DNA of 64,000 nt from Microbacterium sp. SY138 (GCF_039729145.1 NZ_CP155793.1:2666001-2730000); one strand, 5' to 3'; shown: positions 46,630 to 55,167, counted from the stretch's first letter. Made by a program: numbers and translations. The notes: generated by a model from the letters alone, not told the origin.

Positions 46630-46635
46630 GAGACC

Positions 46636-47622
46636 ATGACAGGTCTTCGGTGGGGAATCCTCGCGACCGGCGGTATCGCCGGCGCATTCGCGTCCGATCT
46701 GAGAACCGCGGGGCTCGACCTCGTGGCCGTCGGGTCCCGCTCGCAGGAGTCGGCGGACGCGTTCGCCGCCCGCTTCGACATCCCCCGCGCGCACCCCTCG
46801 TACGAGGCGCTGGTGTCCGATCCCGACGTCGACATCATCTACGTGTCGACGCCGCACCCCATGCATCACGAGAACGCCCGGCTCGCGCTCGAGAACGGCA
46901 AGCACGTGCTCGCCGAGAAGGCGTTCACGCTGAACCGCGCGGAGGCGGAGGATCTGCAGGCGCTTGCGGCCGAACGCGGCCTGCTCGTCATGGAGGCGAT
47001 GTGGACCCGCTACCTGCCGCACATGGTCCGCATCCGCGAGCTCATCGCCGACGGCGTCCTCGGCGAGATCCGCGCAGTGAACGCCGACCACACGCAACTG
47101 CTGCCCTCCGACCCCACCCACCGCCTCAATGCCCTCGAGCTCGGCGGCGGCGCGCTCCTCGACCTCGGGATCTACCCGATCTCCTTCATCTGGGACATCC
47201 TCGGCGCACCGACCACGCTCCACGCCGTCGGCCGGCTCGTGGAGACCGGAGCCGACTCCGAGGTCGCGACCGTCATGACGCACGAGGGCGGAGCGATCTC
47301 GACCAGTCTGTCGTCATCGCGCGCCGCCGGACCCAACGTCGCGAGCATCATCGGCACGGCCGCCCGCATCGACATCGATGCGGTCTGGTACAGCCCGACC
47401 ACGTTCCGGGTCGTCCTCCCCGACGGCACCGTTCACGAGACCTACACGTCCGAGGTCGAGGGCCGCGGGATGCAGTACCAGGCACTCGCCGCCGAGCGGC
47501 TCGTTCGCGACGGCATCCTCGAGGGCGACATCCTGCCCATCGCCGAGAGCGTCGCCATCATGGGCGCTCTCGACGAGATCAGAGCGCAGATCGGCGTCCG
47601 CTATCCCCGTGAGGAGGTCTGA
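46636..47622 (+). CDS. Gfo/Idh/MocA-family NAD(P)-dependent oxidoreductase
   Basis: 328 residues. N-terminal Rossmann fold with GILATGGIAGAFASDL and VGSRSQESADAFAARF, then the nicotinamide-side motif KHVLAEKAFTLN (EKAF in place of the usual EKP, as in dihydrodiol dehydrogenase-like members), and a C-terminal sheet domain (LGGGALLDLGIYPISFIWDI). Acts on a sugar or diol; substrate unknown. Start set by the leaderless -10 box. Its stop is 2 nt before the NYN gene start, and the GAGGAG at its end is that gene's ribosome-binding site, so the two are co-translated. Confidence 0.9.
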   Translation: MTGLRWGILATGGIAGAFASDLRTAGLDLVAVGSRSQESADAFAARFDIPRAHPSYEALVSDPDVDIIYVSTPHPMHHENARLALENGKHVLAEKAFTLNRAEAEDLQALAAERGLLVMEAMWTRYLPHMVRIRELIADGVLGEIRAVNADHTQLLPSDPTHRLNALELGGGALLDLGIYPISFIWDILGAPTTLHAVGRLVETGADSEVATVMTHEGGAISTSLSSSRAAGPNVASIIGTAARIDIDAVWYSPTTFRVVLPDGTVHETYTSEVEGRGMQYQALAAERLVRDGILEGDILPIAESVAIMGALDEIRAQIGVRYPREEV

Positions 47623-47624
47623 TC

Positions 47625-48596
47625 ATGGCCGAGACCACCGATGCCCGCGTGGCCGTCTACCTCGACTTCGACAACATCGTCATCTCCTGGTACGACCGCG
47701 TGCACGGACGCAACGCCTACGGCAAGGACCGTCAGCGGATCAGCGAGAACCCGAACGATCCCGAGGTCACCGACCGACTGAGTCGCGCGATGATCGAGGT
47801 CGGCGCCATCATCGACTACGCGGCCTCGTTCGGCACCCTGGTGCTCACGAGGGCCTACGCCGACTGGTCGTCTCCCGTGAACGCCGAGTACCGTTCGCAG
47901 CTCGTGGCGCGCGCCGTCGACCTCGTGCAGCTGTTCCCGGCAGCCGCCTACGCCAAGAACGGCGCCGACATCCGCCTCGCCGTCGATGCGGTCGAGGACA
48001 TGTTCCGGTTGCCCGACCTCACGCACGTCGTGATCGTGGCGGGCGACAGCGACTACGTGCCGCTGGCTCAGCGGTGCAAGCGTCTCGGACGCTACGTGAT
48101 CGGCGTCGGAGTGTCAGGCTCCACAGCCAAGTCGCTGGCCGCCGCGTGCGACGAGTTCGAATCCTACGACTCGCTTCCCGGTGTGGTCCGCCCCGTGAAG
48201 GCGGCGCCCGCCGTCGCCGCGAAGGCCGAGGCCGTCGCGGAGCCCGCGCCCGAGGCTGTGCCCGATGTCGCAGACGCGGTCAAGGCGAAGACCCCGCGCC
48301 GGGCGAAGTCGAAGGCGGCCGCACCCAAGGTCGAGGAGCCCAAGCTCGACGAGCAGGGCGAGGCGACCCAGTTGCTCGAGCGCGCGCTGCGTCTCGGCCA
48401 CGACAAGGCCGACGCCGACGAGTGGCTGCACAGCTCAGCGGTCAAGACGCACATGCGCCGCATGGATCCGTCCTTCAGCGAGAAGGCCCTCGGCTACCGC
48501 TCGTTCTCCGATTTCCTGAAGTCGCGCGACGACATCGCCGAACTCGAGGAGACCGGGCACGAGCGACTCGTCCGTCTGCGCGAGCCCGCCGCCTGA
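47625..48596 (+). CDS. NYN-domain putative ribonuclease with C-terminal LOTUS (OST-HTH) domain
   Basis: 323 residues. NYN/PIN-like domain at ~8-165 with acidic residues in YLDFDNIV (D14, D16) and VAGDSDYVPL (D141, D143). An Ala/Pro/Lys-rich linker (~185-240) leads to a winged-helix OST-HTH/LOTUS domain at ~245-315 (LERALRLGHDKADADEWLHS, DPSFSEKALGYRSFSDFLKS). The architecture parallels RNA-binding nucleases such as the LabA/Limkain (MARF1) group; RNA as target is established for the family, the particular target is not known. It follows a Gfo/Idh/MocA gene with 2 nt between. Confidence 0.9.
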   Translation: MAETTDARVAVYLDFDNIVISWYDRVHGRNAYGKDRQRISENPNDPEVTDRLSRAMIEVGAIIDYAASFGTLVLTRAYADWSSPVNAEYRSQLVARAVDLVQLFPAAAYAKNGADIRLAVDAVEDMFRLPDLTHVVIVAGDSDYVPLAQRCKRLGRYVIGVGVSGSTAKSLAAACDEFESYDSLPGVVRPVKAAPAVAAKAEAVAEPAPEAVPDVADAVKAKTPRRAKSKAAAPKVEEPKLDEQGEATQLLERALRLGHDKADADEWLHSSAVKTHMRRMDPSFSEKALGYRSFSDFLKSRDDIAELEETGHERLVRLREPAA

Positions 48597-48701
48597 TCGA
48601 CGCGCTGCCTGATCAGCACGCGCGAACCTGCCCCCTGATCCGGTCGGTGGCGACGAAGGCTCGGTGATCCGAACCTCCGCCGCCACCGCCACCGGCTGCG
48701 A

Positions 48702-49856
48702 TCAGAGCGTCGCTTCGAACGGGTCGAAGTCAGAGGCGATCGAACCGACCTGATCGAGCGTGCTCTCGACCTCGACGAAGCTGCGCGATTCGGCGGCCTC
48801 CTCGATCGACAGGAGCGTGTCGAGCACGTGGTAGCCGAACTCCCCCGTCGCCACGTGCGGGCGACCGGCGGCGATCGAGCGTGCCATGTCGAGCAGCCCC
48901 ACGCCGCGGCCGGAGAGCACACCCTCCTGCTCGACGTCGATGATGTCCTGCTGGACGGGCTCCGGTGGGATGAACAGACGCGTGAGCGGTCGGGTGATCG
49001 AGATCGCGCCGCCGAAGGTGTTCGGGTCGGGGATCACGATGGTGCCCTCGGTGCCGGTGATCTCGACGATCCCCTGCCGGATGACGGGCGAGTCGGTGCT
49101 GTAGACGCTCTGCGCCTGGCCTCCCTGCTCGAAGTCCATCAGCACGCTCAGGGTCGACGGGATCTCGACCGGGAACTCCTGACCGGCCAACTCGCCGACC
49201 TGCACACGCCGCGTCGGCGTCCCCTGCAGCCCGAGGGCCGCGACCGAGGCGACCGGGCCGAAGACGTGCACGAGGGCCGATACATAGTAGGGGCCCATGT
49301 CGAGCAGCGGGCCCGCGCCCTTGGCGTACAGGAATGCGGGGTTCGGGTGGAAGATCTCCGGCCCCGACCACTGGAACGTGGTCTGCGCGAACAGCGGACG
49401 GCCGATGTCGCCGCGCGCGATCGCCCGCTTCGCCGTCTGCACACCCGGTCCGAGCACGGTATCGGGGGCGACTCCGATGCGGAGACCGGCCGCATCCGCC
49501 TTCTCCAGCAGTCGGCGGGACTCCTCACGGCTCACGCCGATCGGCTTCTCGGTCCAGACATGCTTGCCCGCCGCGATGATCGCCTCGGACACCTCGACGT
49601 GCACGGCAGGGATCGTGAGGTTCACGACGATGTCGATCTCCGGATCGGCGAGCACCGCGTCGACGCCTCCGGAGCGCGGGACGCCGTATTTCTCGGCTTG
49701 CGCCTGCGCGCGGTCCTCGAGCAGGTCGCCGATCGCGAGGACGCGCACATCCGGGAACGTCGTGAGGTTCGACAGGTACTGATCGCTGATGTTCCCGGCG
49801 CCGATGATGCCGACGCCGACGGGGCCGTCCTCGAACGAACGGGTGGCGCCCACCAT
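48702..49856 (-). CDS. Gfo/Idh/MocA-family oxidoreductase
   Basis: 384 residues. Rossmann motif VGIIGAGNISDQYLSNL, the EKP motif in HVWTEKPIGVSREES and the C-terminal domain FLYAKGAGPLLDMGPYYVSA. This subgroup oxidises or epimerises sugars and inositols. Its ATG shares one base with the stop of the upstream sugar isomerase gene (TGATG), so the two are coupled and probably act on the same sugar. Likely controlled with it by the divergent TetR protein. Confidence 0.9.
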   Translation of the reverse strand: MVGATRSFEDGPVGVGIIGAGNISDQYLSNLTTFPDVRVLAIGDLLEDRAQAQAEKYGVPRSGGVDAVLADPEIDIVVNLTIPAVHVEVSEAIIAAGKHVWTEKPIGVSREESRRLLEKADAAGLRIGVAPDTVLGPGVQTAKRAIARGDIGRPLFAQTTFQWSGPEIFHPNPAFLYAKGAGPLLDMGPYYVSALVHVFGPVASVAALGLQGTPTRRVQVGELAGQEFPVEIPSTLSVLMDFEQGGQAQSVYSTDSPVIRQGIVEITGTEGTIVIPDPNTFGGAISITRPLTRLFIPPEPVQQDIIDVEQEGVLSGRGVGLLDMARSIAAGRPHVATGEFGYHVLDTLLSIEEAAESRSFVEVESTLDQVGSIASDFDPFEATL

Positions 49857-50662
49857 CAGCCGGCGACCTTCTCGTCGAGGTACACCCGGCTGCGCTCGAT
49901 GGCGTCGAACAGGTCGCCCTCGTAGTGGTCGAACTCCACGATCGCGAGCTCGAGGGCCGGAGCCGCGGCGATGGCCTCGACGAGCGGAACGGATCCTTCG
50001 CCCGCGGCCACCTGGTCGGCGGGCGGGTAGGCGCCGGCGAGCGCGGGGTCGAGCGTGCCGTCCTTGGCGTGCACGGCCACGACGCGGCTGCCCAGACGCT
50101 CGAGCAGCGCGACGGGGTCGACGCCGCCGCGGGCGACCCAGTACAGGTCGACCTCGAGCACGACGCGCTCGTCGAGGAGGCCCGCGAGGACCTCCAATCC
50201 GGTGACGCCGTCGAACACGGCCTCCAGCTCGTGTGCGTGGTTGTGGTATCCGACGCGCACGCCCACGGTCGCACCGATCTCCGCCGCCTCGTTCAGCAGT
50301 CGCGCGGTCTGCTCGATCTGCTCGACCGACTCCCAGCGCGCGGGCTCGGTGTACGGATCGATGACCGTGTCCATGCCGAGCACCTTCGCTGCGGCGAAGA
50401 CCTCTGCGGGCGACGGCACCGGCACCGTGGTGCCGCTGCCGTCGGGGTTCACGAACGACTCCGACGCCAGGAAGGCGTGGCCGGACGGGGCGACCAACCC
50501 GGCGGTGGACAGTGCGGCAGCGAGGGGCTCGGCGCGGCGGACGAAGTCATAGGGCTCCACGGCGGTGAATCCGCGGGCGGCGACCGCCGCCAGGGAGGAT
50601 TCGAGGTCGGCCTCCAGCTCGTCCTTGATCGTGAACAGCTGCAGGGAAGTCCGAATCGTCAT
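49856..50662 (-). CDS. sugar phosphate isomerase/epimerase (AP endonuclease 2-like TIM barrel)
   Basis: 268 residues, xylose-isomerase-like barrel. Metal ligands are suggested by GYHNHAHEL, VVLEVDLYWVARGG, AVHAKDG and ELAIVEFDHYEGD. Family members isomerise or dehydrate sugars and inosose. Start ATG 50662 with AAGGAG ~9 nt upstream. First gene of a two-gene unit with the Gfo/Idh/MocA oxidoreductase. The TetR gene starts 109 bp away in the other direction with a palindrome between. Confidence 0.9.
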   Translation of the reverse strand: MTIRTSLQLFTIKDELEADLESSLAAVAARGFTAVEPYDFVRRAEPLAAALSTAGLVAPSGHAFLASESFVNPDGSGTTVPVPSPAEVFAAAKVLGMDTVIDPYTEPARWESVEQIEQTARLLNEAAEIGATVGVRVGYHNHAHELEAVFDGVTGLEVLAGLLDERVVLEVDLYWVARGGVDPVALLERLGSRVVAVHAKDGTLDPALAGAYPPADQVAAGEGSVPLVEAIAAAPALELAIVEFDHYEGDLFDAIERSRVYLDEKVAG

Positions 50663-50729
50663 CGGTCGTGCTCCTTCGGTCATCGGTGACGTGGCGGGAC
50701 CGCTGTCCCGTGCAGGCACGCTATCACCA

Positions 50730-50751
50730 AATACCTCCATGCGGAAGTTTT
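50730..50751 (+). promoter_or_regulatory. putative TetR operator
   Basis: Imperfect palindrome AATACCTCC-ATGC-GGAAGTTTT (7 of 9 positions pair) between the divergent isomerase and tetR genes. Confidence 0.45.
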
Positions 50752-50758
50752 GATTGAC

Positions 50759-50764
50759 TAGACT
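50759..50764 (+). promoter_or_regulatory. -10 box of leaderless tetR promoter
   Basis: TAGACT, 6 nt before ATG 50771 and just beside the palindrome, consistent with autoregulation. Confidence 0.5.
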
Positions 50765-50770
50765 CGCCAC

Positions 50771-51388
50771 ATGCCCCCCGACACGTCCGATCACGCCGAT
50801 CCTCCCCGCCCACGCGGCGCGTACGCCAAGGGGATCGCTCGACGACAGGAGATCCTCGATCGCGCGATCGAGGTCTTCGCCGAGCGCGGCGCCGACCGCA
50901 CGAGCCTGCGGGCGATCGCTCGCGAGGTCGGGGTCACCCATGCGGCGCTCACGCACTACTTCGGCTCGCTGGAAGAGCTCCTCGTCGCCGTCTACGAGGA
51001 GAGCACGGCCCCGTCCCGGCAGTCCGGCTCTCCCCCGGAGGATGCGACACCGGTCGAGATGATGATCGAATCCGCGCGGACCAACCGCGCGATCCCCGGC
51101 CTCGTCCAGCTCTACTCGACCCTCGTCGCCACCGCTCTCGAAGAGGGACACCCGGCGGCCCGCACGTTCGCCACCGGTCGCTTCAGCCGCCTCCGCGCCC
51201 GACTCGCCGACGTCGTCCGACGCCAGCAGGAGGACGGCCGGATCCGCGACGACATCGACCCGGATGCGGTCGCCGCCCTCGTCGTCGCGGCGTCCGACGG
51301 CTTGCAGACGCAGTGGCTGCTCGATGAGACCGCACCGCAGCACGAAGCGCTCGCGCTCCTCGATCGACTGCTGAGACCCGCATCCTGA
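50771..51388 (+). CDS. TetR-family transcriptional regulator
   Basis: 205 residues. Helix-turn-helix in residues ~20-65 (RQEILDRAIEVFAERGADRT, LRAIAREVGVTHAALTHYF). The effector domain ends LALLDRLLRPAS. It is divergent from the sugar isomerase/oxidoreductase pair and probably represses it and itself through the palindrome at 50730-50751. The ligand is unknown. Confidence 0.9.
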   Translation: MPPDTSDHADPPRPRGAYAKGIARRQEILDRAIEVFAERGADRTSLRAIAREVGVTHAALTHYFGSLEELLVAVYEESTAPSRQSGSPPEDATPVEMMIESARTNRAIPGLVQLYSTLVATALEEGHPAARTFATGRFSRLRARLADVVRRQQEDGRIRDDIDPDAVAALVVAASDGLQTQWLLDETAPQHEALALLDRLLRPAS

Positions 51389-51426
51389 ACAGGACGGGGC
51401 GCGGATCGGGACCCCGACGACCGGGC

Positions 51427-51432
51427 TAGGCT
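51427..51432 (+). promoter_or_regulatory. -10 box of leaderless DUF4166 gene
   Basis: TAGGCT, 6 nt before the GTG at 51439. Confidence 0.55.
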
Positions 51433-51438
51433 CGAAAC

Positions 51439-52071
51439 GTGACGCCCGTGCCGCAGTCTCCCTACGCCCGGGCGCTCGGCGAGCGCATCGATGAGCTGCA
51501 TCCCCGGCTTCGCACGTACTTCGAGGCGATCCCCGACGGCGCCGTCGGCATCGGCGATGGGGTGTTCGGGCGCGTCGGCACCCCGCGGCGATGGCTGTGG
51601 CCGTTGCTCCGGCTGCTCGAGCGCCGCGGGGTGGTCGCCGCAGGGTGGGAGCGCGATGTGCCGTTCCGCGTGGAGAATCGGACCATCGCGTCGAGGGCCA
51701 TCGGAGAGCGCACCTTCCAGTTTCGTCACGGCGCGTGGACCATGCGCGACGCGGCCGCACTCACGCGACACGGTCGCGTGGTCGACGAGCTCGGAGAGCC
51801 CGCCCTCCTCGCCGCCTGCTTCGATGTGGACGTCCACCACGGGGCCCTGCACCTCACCAGTCGCGCGGTCGGCCTGCGTCTCGGACGCCTTCGGGTGCGC
51901 CTCCCGCGTGCGGTCACCCCCGTGATCCGCCTCACCGAACGCTTCGACGACGCCCTCGACCGTCAGCGCATGTCGCTGACCGTCGACGCGCCGCTGCTGG
52001 GCCGCGTGTACGAGTATCGAGGCGACTTCACTTACCGCATCCACCATTCCGAGACGGAGCAGATGGCATGA
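51439..52071 (+). CDS. DUF4166 domain-containing protein
   Basis: 210 residues. Not assigned a biochemical role. The start SPYARALGERIDELHPRLRT followed by IGDGVFGRVGTPRRWLWPLL matches the DUF4166 pattern, and DVPFRVENRTI and FRHGAWTMRDA are further family-like stretches. GTG start set by the -10 box 6 nt upstream. Its stop overlaps the start of the TIGR01777-type epimerase (ATGA), a frequent pairing that suggests a shared process. Confidence 0.8.
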   Translation: MTPVPQSPYARALGERIDELHPRLRTYFEAIPDGAVGIGDGVFGRVGTPRRWLWPLLRLLERRGVVAAGWERDVPFRVENRTIASRAIGERTFQFRHGAWTMRDAAALTRHGRVVDELGEPALLAACFDVDVHHGALHLTSRAVGLRLGRLRVRLPRAVTPVIRLTERFDDALDRQRMSLTVDAPLLGRVYEYRGDFTYRIHHSETEQMA

Positions 52072-53036
52072 GCGCAGGACGGGTCGTGGTCGGCGGGTCC
52101 ACGGGTTTCATGGGCAGATTCCTGCTGCCGCGGTTCCGCGCCGAGGGCCGTGAAGTCGTCACGATCTCCCGTTCGGGCGCCGACATCCGCTGGGGCGACC
52201 AGGTCGAGATCGACCGCGCCGTCGATGGCGCGGCCCTCGTGGTCGGCCTGGCCGGCAAGAGCGTGAACTGTCGTTACACACCGGAGAATCGCGCGGAGAT
52301 CTTCCGCTCACGCCTCGACACGACGGCATCCTTGAGCACCGCGATCGCCCGCGCCTCGACGCCGCCGGCGCTCTGGGTGAACTCCTCGACCGCGACCATC
52401 TACCGTCATGCGGAAGACCGTGCCATGACCGAGTCGACCGGCGAGATCGGCACCGGGTTCTCGGTCGAGGTCGCCAAGGCCTGGGAGAAGGCCCTGTTCG
52501 CCGACGACCTCCCCTCCACGCGACGCGTCGCGCTGCGCAGCGCCATCGTCCTCGGCCACGGCGGTGTCCTCGGTCCGGTGAAAGACCTCGCCCGGCTCGG
52601 GCTCGGCGGATCCCAGTACGACGGACGATGGCCGGTCAGCGCTGCGCGTCGGGCCGCAGGCACCGGCCACTTCCCCGGCGCCCGTCGCGGCCGCCAGCGC
52701 TTCAGCTGGGTGCACATCGAAGACGTGGCCCGCATCATCGAATTCCTCGAGCAGACGCCTTCCCTCGAAGGGCCCGTCAACCCCGCATCTCCGCACCCGG
52801 TCGACAACGTCGAATTCATGGCGACGGTGCGTCGGGTGCTGGGCGCGCGCATCGGTGTGCCGATGCCGCGGTGGATGCTGGAACTCGGAGCGATCGGCAT
52901 GCGCACCGAGACCGAGCTGATCTTGAAGAGTCGGTGGGTGTTGCCGGAGAAGCTCACCACGGCCGGATTCGAGTTCCGATACCCGACCCTCGAAGAGGCG
53001 ATCCGCGAGTCGTTCGACCGCGAACCCGCTGCTTAG
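52068..53036 (+). CDS. NAD-dependent epimerase, TIGR01777/YfcH-like (DUF1731)
   Basis: 322 residues. Extended SDR with the cofactor motif VVGGSTGFMGRFLLPRF, LAGKSVNCRYTPENRAEI (a TIGR01777 hallmark), a catalytic region SSTATIYRHAEDRAMTE, HIEDVARII and the C-terminal DUF1731 part (PMPRWMLELGAIGMRTETEL, LKSRWVLPEKL). Exact role unknown. Start ATG 52068 overlaps the DUF4166 stop. Its last 4 nt overlap the convergent membrane protein gene. Confidence 0.9.
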   Translation: MSAGRVVVGGSTGFMGRFLLPRFRAEGREVVTISRSGADIRWGDQVEIDRAVDGAALVVGLAGKSVNCRYTPENRAEIFRSRLDTTASLSTAIARASTPPALWVNSSTATIYRHAEDRAMTESTGEIGTGFSVEVAKAWEKALFADDLPSTRRVALRSAIVLGHGGVLGPVKDLARLGLGGSQYDGRWPVSAARRAAGTGHFPGARRGRQRFSWVHIEDVARIIEFLEQTPSLEGPVNPASPHPVDNVEFMATVRRVLGARIGVPMPRWMLELGAIGMRTETELILKSRWVLPEKLTTAGFEFRYPTLEEAIRESFDREPAA

Positions 53037-53422
53037 CCGGCGTTCGCCGCCCCGGCGGGCCCCTCGCCGTCGGTGCCGCGCTTCTTCTCGATCTCCTGGC
53101 GCAATCGCCACTCCTCGATCTCACGGTCGAGGTCGGCGATCTGCTGCTCCGTCGTGCGGGTGTCCCTGGGTGGCGCCGGACGCACATCGGTCGGCGTCGC
53201 GGGTCGCTCGGCTCTCCGCATCCGCGGCATCTGGATGCCGGACTCGCCGTAGTCACGCCCGAGCCCGAACCACAGCAGGCCACCGATCAACGGCAGCAGG
53301 ATCACGATGATGATCCACGCCAGCTTCGGCAGGAACTTCACCAGCGAGCTGTCCCGCGTGATGATGTCGATCAGTGCACCGATCATCAGCGCGATGACGA
53401 GGAGCGAGAACAGGAACGACAT
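53033..53422 (-). CDS. PLDc_N-domain membrane protein
   Basis: 129 residues. Two N-terminal helices (FLFSLLVIALMIGALIDIIT and LAWIIIVILLPLIGGLLWFG) form the PLDc_N (phospholipase D-nuclease N-terminal) domain that ends in FGLGRDYGE; a charged cytoplasmic tail has a predicted coiled coil (EQQIADLDREIEEWRLRQEI). No PLD catalytic domain follows. Function unknown. ATG 53422 has TACCCT 6 nt upstream. Confidence 0.85.
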   Translation of the reverse strand: MSFLFSLLVIALMIGALIDIITRDSSLVKFLPKLAWIIIVILLPLIGGLLWFGLGRDYGESGIQMPRMRRAERPATPTDVRPAPPRDTRTTEQQIADLDREIEEWRLRQEIEKKRGTDGEGPAGAANAG

Positions 53423-53428
53423 GAGTTC

Positions 53429-53434
53429 AGGGTA
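53429..53434 (-). promoter_or_regulatory. -10 box of leaderless PLDc_N gene
   Basis: TACCCT, 6 nt before ATG 53422. Confidence 0.5.
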
Positions 53435-53460
53435 GACGACGCCGCGCCGTGCCGCTCGGG

Positions 53461-54390
53461 CTACGGCAGCAGATGCCCGCCGGCGCGGAACAGTTCGTAC
53501 CACTCGGGCCGCGTGAGCGTGATGTCGGCTCCGGCCGCCGCGTCCTGCACCCGCTGGGGTGTGGTGGTACCGAGCACGACCTGCATACCGGCGGGGTGGC
53601 GAGTGATCCACGCGGTCGCGATGGCGATCGGCGCGACGTCGTACGCCGCTGCGAGGCGATCGATCACGGCGTTCAGTTCCGCGTATTCGGGGTTGCCGAG
53701 GAACACCCCGTGGGAGAACCCGTCCTGGAACGGCGACCAGGCCTGGATCGTGATGTCGTTGATGCGGCAGTACTCCACGATGCCACCGCCGTCGCGCACC
53801 ACGCTCTGCTCCTGCCCGGCCATGTTGGCTGCGACCGGCTGCGCGATGATCGGCGCGTGCGTGATCGACAGCTGCAGCTGATTCGCGACCAGCGGCTGCC
53901 GGACCGCCGTGCGGAGGAGGTCGATCTGGCGAGGCGTGTGGTTCGAGACGCCGAACGCCCTGACCTTGCCCGCGCGCTCCAGGTCGTCGAACGCGCGCGC
54001 CACCTCGTCGGGCTCGACGAGCGCGTCGGGGCGGTGGAGCAGGAGCACGTCGAGGCGGTCCGTGCGCAGCGCCGCGAGCGAGCCCTCCACCTGCGCCAGG
54101 ATGTGCGCGTACGAGAAGTCGAACATCCCCTGCGAGGGCACGATGCCGCACTTCGTCTGCAGCACGATCTCGTCACGCTCGGACGGGGTGAGCTGCAACG
54201 CGTCGGCGAATCGCGCCTCGCAATGGTGCATGCTGCCGCCGTAGATGTCGGCGTGGTCGAAGAAGTCGATGCCCGCCGTCCGCGCGGTGCCGTACAGCGT
54301 GCGGATGTGAGAGTCGTCCTTGTCGTCGATGCGCATCATGCCGGCGATCACGGCGGGGGCGGTGGCTGATCCGAACGGCACTGTCTTCAT
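53461..54390 (-). CDS. aldo/keto reductase, YdhF type
   Basis: 309 residues. Tetrad: DFFDHADIYGG (Asp and Tyr), LQTKCGI (Lys) and LLLHRPDALVEP (His). The FGVSNHTPRQIDLL and QLQLSITHAPII segments match YdhF-like oxidoreductases. Substrate unknown. ATG 54390 is preferred to ATG 54396 or 54414 because TAGCGT lies 7 nt upstream. Confidence 0.88.
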   Translation of the reverse strand: MKTVPFGSATAPAVIAGMMRIDDKDDSHIRTLYGTARTAGIDFFDHADIYGGSMHHCEARFADALQLTPSERDEIVLQTKCGIVPSQGMFDFSYAHILAQVEGSLAALRTDRLDVLLLHRPDALVEPDEVARAFDDLERAGKVRAFGVSNHTPRQIDLLRTAVRQPLVANQLQLSITHAPIIAQPVAANMAGQEQSVVRDGGGIVEYCRINDITIQAWSPFQDGFSHGVFLGNPEYAELNAVIDRLAAAYDVAPIAIATAWITRHPAGMQVVLGTTTPQRVQDAAAGADITLTRPEWYELFRAGGHLLP

Positions 54391-54397
54391 GCGCATC

Positions 54398-54403
54398 ACG
54401 CTA
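54398..54403 (-). promoter_or_regulatory. -10 box of leaderless YdhF-type gene
   Basis: TAGCGT, 7 nt before ATG 54390; lies 20 bp downstream of the small XRE gene stop. Confidence 0.45.
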
Positions 54404-54422
54404 CCGCCCCGCACCGACGTCG

Positions 54423-54653
54423 TCAGGAATCTTCGGTCGCGGCGCCGGGAATCAGCGCCGTGACCGGAACGCCGAGGACTCCGGCGATGCGCGCGAGGTC
54501 GACCACCGTGAAGTCCTCCATGCCGTCGAGCAGATTCCCCAGGGCATCGGGGTCGATGCCCGAGCGCGCGGAGAGCTCGGAGAAGGACACTCCGGCGTGG
54601 AACCGGGCCCCGTCGACTTCGGATGCCAGCAAATGACGCAATTCTGTCCCCAT
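54423..54653 (-). CDS. small XRE-type helix-turn-helix protein
   Basis: 76 residues. The Cro/CI-type HTH is visible as SFSELSARSGIDPDALGNLL followed by DFTVVDLARIAGVLGVPVTALIPG. It is almost all DNA-binding domain. ATG 54653 has TAGTGT 6 nt upstream. It is divergent from a second XRE gene 95 bp away, which is followed by an ImmA/IrrE protease, so the three may form one regulatory module. Confidence 0.8.
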   Translation of the reverse strand: MGTELRHLLASEVDGARFHAGVSFSELSARSGIDPDALGNLLDGMEDFTVVDLARIAGVLGVPVTALIPGAATEDS

Positions 54654-54659
54654 ACGCCT

Positions 54660-54665
54660 ACACTA
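54660..54665 (-). promoter_or_regulatory. -10 box of leaderless small XRE gene
   Basis: TAGTGT, 6 nt before ATG 54653. Confidence 0.5.
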
Positions 54666-54734
54666 CCGCCACGAACGAACCCGCATGGCGGTCGAATGGA
54701 CCAGAATGGCAGCATTTTGGCGTCGTCTCGCTGC

Positions 54735-54740
54735 TATGGT
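54735..54740 (+). promoter_or_regulatory. -10 box of XRE regulator gene
   Basis: TATGGT, 7 nt before the GTG at 54748; its ATG is therefore part of the promoter rather than a start codon. Confidence 0.45.
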
Positions 54741-54747
54741 GAGCCGG

Positions 54748-55122
54748 GTGAAGACACCTGCCGAGGATTTCAACGACGCTGTCGGGCGCCAGATGCGTGC
54801 CGAGATCGCCGCGTCGCGCAGCAGCATCGCCGCCATGGCGCGCACCATCGGGATCGCGCGCAGCGCACTGGACAACTACGTGACGGGCAAGCGTGCGATC
54901 CCGGTCCCCGTCGTCTACGCGGTGTGCGCCGATCTCGGTGTCGAACCCCACGTGCTGCTGGCACGCGCGGAAGAACGTCTCCGCGCCGACGGAGAGGCCG
55001 TCGCGCGCATCACGCCGATCCGACGCGCGCCCGATGTCGCCGGCCCGCGCGAAGATACCCGAGAGGTCGCCTTCGAATCCGGTGTCCGCCACGACGCCGA
55101 CACCGACGACCTCTACGAATAG
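54748..55122 (+). CDS. XRE-family transcriptional regulator
   Basis: 124 residues. HTH in the first 70 residues (FNDAVGRQMRAEIAASRSSI, MARTIGIARSALDNYVTGKR, then IPVPVVYAVCADLGVEPHVL). A charged tail ends in DTDDLYE and may be the protease-recognised part. Start GTG 54748 is inferred from the -10 box; ATG 54736 is an alternative. 45 nt upstream of the ImmA/IrrE-type protease gene, the classic ImmR-ImmA order in which the protease inactivates the repressor. Confidence 0.82.
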   Translation: MKTPAEDFNDAVGRQMRAEIAASRSSIAAMARTIGIARSALDNYVTGKRAIPVPVVYAVCADLGVEPHVLLARAEERLRADGEAVARITPIRRAPDVAGPREDTREVAFESGVRHDADTDDLYE

Positions 55123-55167
55123 GCCGGGCACCGCTCCCGGCGCGAGATCGGCACGGGAGGAGTGACC

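Noticed and set aside
48645..48688. Inverted repeat CGGTGGCG / CGCCACCG between convergent genes as terminator
   Set aside because: The loop is 28 nt and the repeats are simple GC-rich; too weak to call.
54685..54747. N-terminal extension of the XRE regulator from ATG 54685
   Set aside because: No ribosome-binding site, and the extension covers the -10 box that places the start at GTG 54748.
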